From: Marinicellulosiphila megalodicopiae
Lineage (GTDB): Bacteria; Pseudomonadota; Gammaproteobacteria; Pseudomonadales; Natronospirillaceae
Assembly: GCF_045862395.1 (NCBI RefSeq)
Contig: NZ_AP023087.1
Coordinates: 3,596,001-3,660,000, forward strand
DNA: 64,000 nt
Direction of reading: 5' to 3'
This document shows, one piece after another, positions 60,683 to 64,000 of the stretch. How positions within the stretch are numbered: position 1 is the stretch's first letter; each line of letters opens with the position of its first letter. The position numbers were made by a program, and so were the translations under genes. Under the pieces are notes generated by a model. It ran no database searches, had not been told where the DNA came from, and saw nothing but the letters and a program-made list of their open reading frames with translations.

Positions 60683-61627
60683 ATGAGCCGATTTAATAGC
60701 CTTGACGTATTTATCGCTGTTGTAGAAACGAGCAGCTTTACTCTAGCTGGAAAAAAACTCCAGATGACAGGCTCTGCCGTCAGTAAACAAATTCAAAACC
60801 TTGAACGTGATTTAAATGCAAAGTTATTTTATCGTACCACTCGTAAAGTAACACTAACTGAAGCAGGACAGTTATATTTTCAACGTGCAAATAATGCCAG
60901 TATTTTATTAGCCGAAGCGCAAGCAGAATTAAAAGAGCTACAAAGTACACCAACAGGACAACTAAAAGTTAATTTACCGTTATCATTTGGAATGCGTTAT
61001 TTATCCACTGCGATTTTGGATTTTTGCAAACACTACCCTGACATTAGATTAGACATCAGCTTTACAGACAGATTAGTGGATGTGGTCGCAGAAGGATTTG
61101 ATGTGGTCATTAGAATCGGTAAAGCAGCAGACAGCTCATTGAGAGCTAAAAAAATCGCGACGGGGAAATTTTTTGTTTGTGCCAGTCCTAAATATTTAGA
61201 AAAATACACAGAGCCTCTTAAACCTGACGATTTAAAACAACATAAAATCATCAGCTATACCGGCAAACCTCAACCAAATACATGGTCTTATATTTATAAA
61301 AATGATCCTATTGCGCATTTTCATTTTGAGCCAAGTTTACAAAGCGATAATCCTGACATGATCAATCAATTTGTTTTGGCCGATTTAGGCATCACCATCG
61401 CTCCTATTTTTATTGTTATAAATGAATTAAAAGCAGGTAATTTAAAAATAATTTTAGCAGATTATGAAACCACTCCTGCTTGGGATATTTATGCTCTTTA
61501 CCCTGCTCAAAATTTCCTAACTCAAAAAGCCAGATTATTTATTGATTGGATGAGTGACGTTTGCCAAGAAGCGGATTTTTTTAAATGCCCTGCTCAATGT
61601 GTTACTAATTTTCCAAAAGAGGATTAA
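60683..61627 (+). CDS. LysR-family regulator divergent from azoR
   Basis: The 314-residue protein has a winged helix-turn-helix (SFTLAGKKLQMTGSAVSKQI, LERDLNAKLFYRTTRKVTLTEAG) and an effector domain (DVVIRIGKAADSSLRAKKIATG, FVCASPKYLEKY) of the CrgA/AaeR-like group. It diverges from azoR with about 150 bp between them and lies 2 bp before the EamA transporter gene. It probably controls azoR and perhaps the transporter. Confidence 0.92.
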   Translation: MSRFNSLDVFIAVVETSSFTLAGKKLQMTGSAVSKQIQNLERDLNAKLFYRTTRKVTLTEAGQLYFQRANNASILLAEAQAELKELQSTPTGQLKVNLPLSFGMRYLSTAILDFCKHYPDIRLDISFTDRLVDVVAEGFDVVIRIGKAADSSLRAKKIATGKFFVCASPKYLEKYTEPLKPDDLKQHKIISYTGKPQPNTWSYIYKNDPIAHFHFEPSLQSDNPDMINQFVLADLGITIAPIFIVINELKAGNLKIILADYETTPAWDIYALYPAQNFLTQKARLFIDWMSDVCQEADFFKCPAQCVTNFPKED

Positions 61628-61629
61628 AA

Positions 61630-62511
61630 ATGAGTTTACAAACATTAAAATTAAGTTTCATAACGCTAACTGCTTTAATGGCCTTTGCAGCAAACTCTGT
61701 ATTTTGTCGAAATGCATTAGAATCTAACATATTAGGGTTAAATAAAATCGACCCTGGAAGTTTCACAAGTATTCGACTAATTTCTGGAGCTATATTTTTA
61801 GGGTGCATTTTATTTTTTAAATATTCTCATTTTAATATTTTTTCCCCTCACATTAATAAACCCAAATGGCGTTCTTCATTATTTTTATTTTTATATGCCA
61901 TCACCTTTTCATATGGTTACGTTTCACAAGACACGGGAACTGGCGCACTAATATTATTCGGATCTGTTCAAATTAGCATGATTTGTGTTCATATTTTTAA
62001 CGGTAAAACATTACATTACTCTGAATATATTGGGATTTTAATTGCATTTTTAGGTTTGGTTTACTTGGTGTTTCCTAATTTAAATTCTCCATCTTTTATT
62101 GGAGTAATTTTAATGAGTGCATCAGGATTAGCATGGGCTTTATATAGCATTAATGGAATGGGCGCAAAACACCCTATTGATGATACTGCCATTAATTTTA
62201 TTCGTACGATTCCGATTGCGATTTTATTATTATTTATAAATTATCAATCCATACATATCACTCAAGCTGGATTATGGCTAGCGATTGCATCTGGCGTGAT
62301 CGCATCGGGTGCGGGTTATGCAATTTGGTATGCCGCCTTAAAATCACTAAATGTGACACAAGCATCCGTTTTGCAATTATCAGTGCCTATTATTGCTGCG
62401 CTAGGAGGTGTCATTTTTACAAATGAAATACTAACTTTTCGTTTTTTATTAGCGAGCCTATTTATTTTGGGTGGTATTTTATTAGTATTATTTGGTAAAA
62501 AAATTAGATGA
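61630..62511 (+). CDS. EamA-family (DMT) membrane transporter
   Basis: This 293-residue protein has ten predicted transmembrane helices in two EamA repeats (about 5-140 and 150-290). GYVSQDTGTGALILFGSVQISM in the first half and ASGVIASGAGYAIWYAALKSLNVTQAS in the second are typical of drug/metabolite exporters. Substrate is unknown. It follows the LysR gene by 2 bp, so the two form one operon with the GNAT gene that overlaps its end by 4 bp. Confidence 0.88.
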   Translation: MSLQTLKLSFITLTALMAFAANSVFCRNALESNILGLNKIDPGSFTSIRLISGAIFLGCILFFKYSHFNIFSPHINKPKWRSSLFLFLYAITFSYGYVSQDTGTGALILFGSVQISMICVHIFNGKTLHYSEYIGILIAFLGLVYLVFPNLNSPSFIGVILMSASGLAWALYSINGMGAKHPIDDTAINFIRTIPIAILLLFINYQSIHITQAGLWLAIASGVIASGAGYAIWYAALKSLNVTQASVLQLSVPIIAALGGVIFTNEILTFRFLLASLFILGGILLVLFGKKIR

Positions 62512-62957
62512 TTAAAATCATAAATTATCAAACAGGATTTGAAGCACAATTGCGTGAAGTATTTTACACAGCGATTCATCAATCTGGCGTTCAATTTTAT
62601 AACCAAGAGCAAATTAATGCTTGGGCACCTGCTAAGTTCGACTTAAGCAGTTGGAGCAATCGAATCAGTAAAATTAAGCCGTTTATAGCAACTATTGATG
62701 ATCATGTGGTTGGTTATGCCGATGTGCAATCTGATGGTTATATCGATCATTTTTTTGTACATGGTGATTATCAAAGCCAAGGGGTAGGCAGCGCATTAAT
62801 GGAGGTCATTTTTAAAAACAAACGCCCTAGGTATTACTCACATGTCAGTTTATCTGCTAAGGATTTTTTTATAAAACAAGGTTTTAACGTGGCGCAAACC
62901 CAGCAGGCGTCAATCGGACAACAAAAACTAACCAATTTTCTAATGAAAACTTCATAA
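62508..62957 (+). CDS. GNAT-family N-acetyltransferase
   Basis: The 149-residue protein has acetyl-CoA-binding motif A in IDHFFVHGDYQSQGVGSALMEVI (Q-S-Q-G-V-G-S) and the start FEAQLREVFYTAIHQSGVQFYNQEQINAWAP typical of YafP-like acetyltransferases. LSAKDFFIKQGF closes the fold. The substrate is unknown. It overlaps the EamA gene by 4 bp, which suggests coupled expression and perhaps a linked detoxification role. Confidence 0.88.
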   Translation: MIKIINYQTGFEAQLREVFYTAIHQSGVQFYNQEQINAWAPAKFDLSSWSNRISKIKPFIATIDDHVVGYADVQSDGYIDHFFVHGDYQSQGVGSALMEVIFKNKRPRYYSHVSLSAKDFFIKQGFNVAQTQQASIGQQKLTNFLMKTS

Positions 62958-63026
62958 TAAATCATCCACTTGTATTTATTATGCGTAAACCTTTTATCTA
63001 GTCATTTAAATTTAAAGAGAAACTCA

Positions 63027-63551
63027 ATGAAACTATTATTACTTTTTTGTACATTTTTTATGTTGGGATGCAGCCAAATGCATGTCAGTGTCTATAAAGA
63101 AAATACCCCTAAACTTATTCTTGAAGAATTCTTTAAAGGTCAACTCAGTGCATCGGGAATTTTAAAAGATAGAAAAGGCTTGGTAACGCGATACTTTAAT
63201 GTTGACATTCAAGCATCTTGGGAAGGAAAAGTCGGCACATTAGTTGAAGACTTTGTTTTCGATGATGGCGAAAAACAACAACGAATTTGGACGCTAACTA
63301 AAATATCAGAGTCAAAATACGAAGCAAGCGCTGCTGATGTAAAACGAAAAACCATCATAGATGTGGCAGGAAATAGCATGTTTATGAAATACGTTTTAAT
63401 TGTGCCTTATAAAGATTCTACAATTGATATCACCATTGATGACAGAATGTATTTGGTCAACGAACACACACTTATAAACGAATCTAACATGACAAAATTC
63501 GGCTTTAATGTCGGTGAAATTAATTTGGTTATTCAGCATGTTAATCACTAA
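63027..63551 (+). CDS. DUF3833-family lipoprotein
   Basis: The 174-residue protein begins KLLLLFCTFFMLGC, a lipoprotein signal with lipobox MLGC near residue 15. The mature part (LILEEFFKGQLSASGILKDRKG, RYFNVDIQASWEGKVGTLVEDFVFDDG, DDRMYLVNEHTLINESNMTKFGF) matches the DUF3833 family. I start at the ATG at 63027 because the longer frame has no signal peptide logic. In other Proteobacteria DUF3833 genes occur with cyclopropane-fatty-acid-type lipid and photolyase genes of a singlet-oxygen response. The next gene overlaps by 14 bp. Confidence 0.85.
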   Translation: MKLLLLFCTFFMLGCSQMHVSVYKENTPKLILEEFFKGQLSASGILKDRKGLVTRYFNVDIQASWEGKVGTLVEDFVFDDGEKQQRIWTLTKISESKYEASAADVKRKTIIDVAGNSMFMKYVLIVPYKDSTIDITIDDRMYLVNEHTLINESNMTKFGFNVGEINLVIQHVNH

Positions 63552-64000
63552 ACAAGCTTTAATATATTTTGCTATAAGTATTAAAATTTCATGGATAGTA
63601 ATGGTGTTATTTTACACACCTTTACTATTTGTCTTATGTTTGGCAATGAATATTTTTGGCTTGGCTTATTTTTTTAAAAAATCAATTCTACCACTTTCTA
63701 TTATTGCTATATTTGGAATGAGTTTAGATAGCATTTGGCATTTAACAGGTTTAATAAACTTCGAACACGCTACAATATTTCCACTTTTTTTATTGCCTAT
63801 ATGGTTATCTTATAGTGTATTTATTTTGTATTTCTTTAAACGATTCGAACGATTCAAACTCGCATTGCCTGTTATTTTTTCAATATTAAACTTGATTAGC
63901 TTTATGATTGGTATTGAGTTAGGGGGAAGCATTGTGTATTCAGATATGTATTATGTGGCGACATTGACAGGATGGTTATTGATGGGGTTTATGATTTTAA
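63538..64000 (+). CDS. DUF2878-like integral membrane protein, partial at window end
   Basis: Translated by hand from the ATG at 63538-63540, the frame is open to the window edge (154 codons, incomplete). It contains about five hydrophobic segments, with GMSLDSIWHLTGLINF and LPIWLSYSVFILYFF between them, consistent with the DUF2878 family that is frequently next to DUF3833. The gene overlaps the DUF3833 gene by 14 bp, so they are one operon. Function is unknown. Confidence 0.6.
   Translation, partial: MLITKQALIYFAISIKISWIVMVLFYTPLLFVLCLAMNIFGLAYFFKKSILPLSIIAIFGMSLDSIWHLTGLINFEHATIFPLFLLPIWLSYSVFILYFFKRFERFKLALPVIFSILNLISFMIGIELGGSIVYSDMYYVATLTGWLLMGFMIL

Overview
The window is AT-rich gammaproteobacterial chromosome. 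This is shown by the complete lptD-surA-pdxA-rsmA-apaG-apaH operon, the rpsO-pnp pair, the queA-tgt-yajC-secD-secF cluster and the hslR/hslO pair, all with gammaproteobacterial protein architectures. The low GC, the light and redox genes and a secreted PKD/Cip1-like lipoprotein suit a marine or polysaccharide-associated heterotroph. I cannot name the genus. I recognised no rRNA, tRNA or CRISPR array.

Layout. 1-0.8 kb: start-proximal part of a tyrosine integrase running off the left edge, probably the end of an integrated element. 1.2-8.6 kb (minus): DUF2937 protein and the outer-membrane/LPS/ribosome-maturation operon. 8.7-17.4 kb (plus): djlA, yrfG, hslR, hslO, tex, an rsuA-like gene, rpsO and pnp, with leader hairpins before rpsO and pnp and a candidate structured RNA after pnp. 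17.6-26 kb: an accessory region with an orphan HEPN protein, a DUF1778/GNAT toxin-antitoxin module whose antitoxin is duplicated, a RAYT-type Y1 transposase, a pRiA4b ORF-3-like gene, about twenty copies of a REP-like hairpin, a MITE-like element, a secreted metallo-beta-lactamase-fold hydrolase with a divergent LysR gene, and an ISAs1-like remnant.

26.3-35.5 kb holds signalling and redox genes: a hybrid histidine kinase, a periplasmic binding-protein-like sensor, a BLUF blue-light protein, a di-haem cytochrome c lipoprotein and a 1074-residue lipoprotein joining PKD domains, a c-type haem site and a Cip1-like C-terminus. 35.9-44 kb: lysA with a downstream miniprotein, a divergent Lrp/AsnC regulator, two paralogous DUF4405/DUF2271-like membrane proteins, the 5-oxoprolinase genes pxpABC, a PEBP-family protein and an AraC regulator. 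44.2-49.7 kb (minus): queA-tgt-yajC-secDF. 50-53.8 kb: mobile-element debris (two more RAYT genes, one RAYT fragment, an IS66 fragment) around a possible orphan toxin/immunity pair, bounded by 73-bp direct repeats. 54.1-64 kb: housekeeping and accessory genes (GreA-like factor, nudC, ylqF, a PLP enzyme, a coiled-coil protein, azoR with divergent LysR, an EamA transporter, GNAT, DUF3833 and DUF2878).

The best candidates for undescribed biology are the 1074-residue redox/carbohydrate lipoprotein beside the di-haem cytochrome, the rearranged toxin-antitoxin/RAYT/REP region, the possible orphan toxin-immunity pair, the paired DUF4405/DUF2271-like proteins and the structured transcript after pnp.
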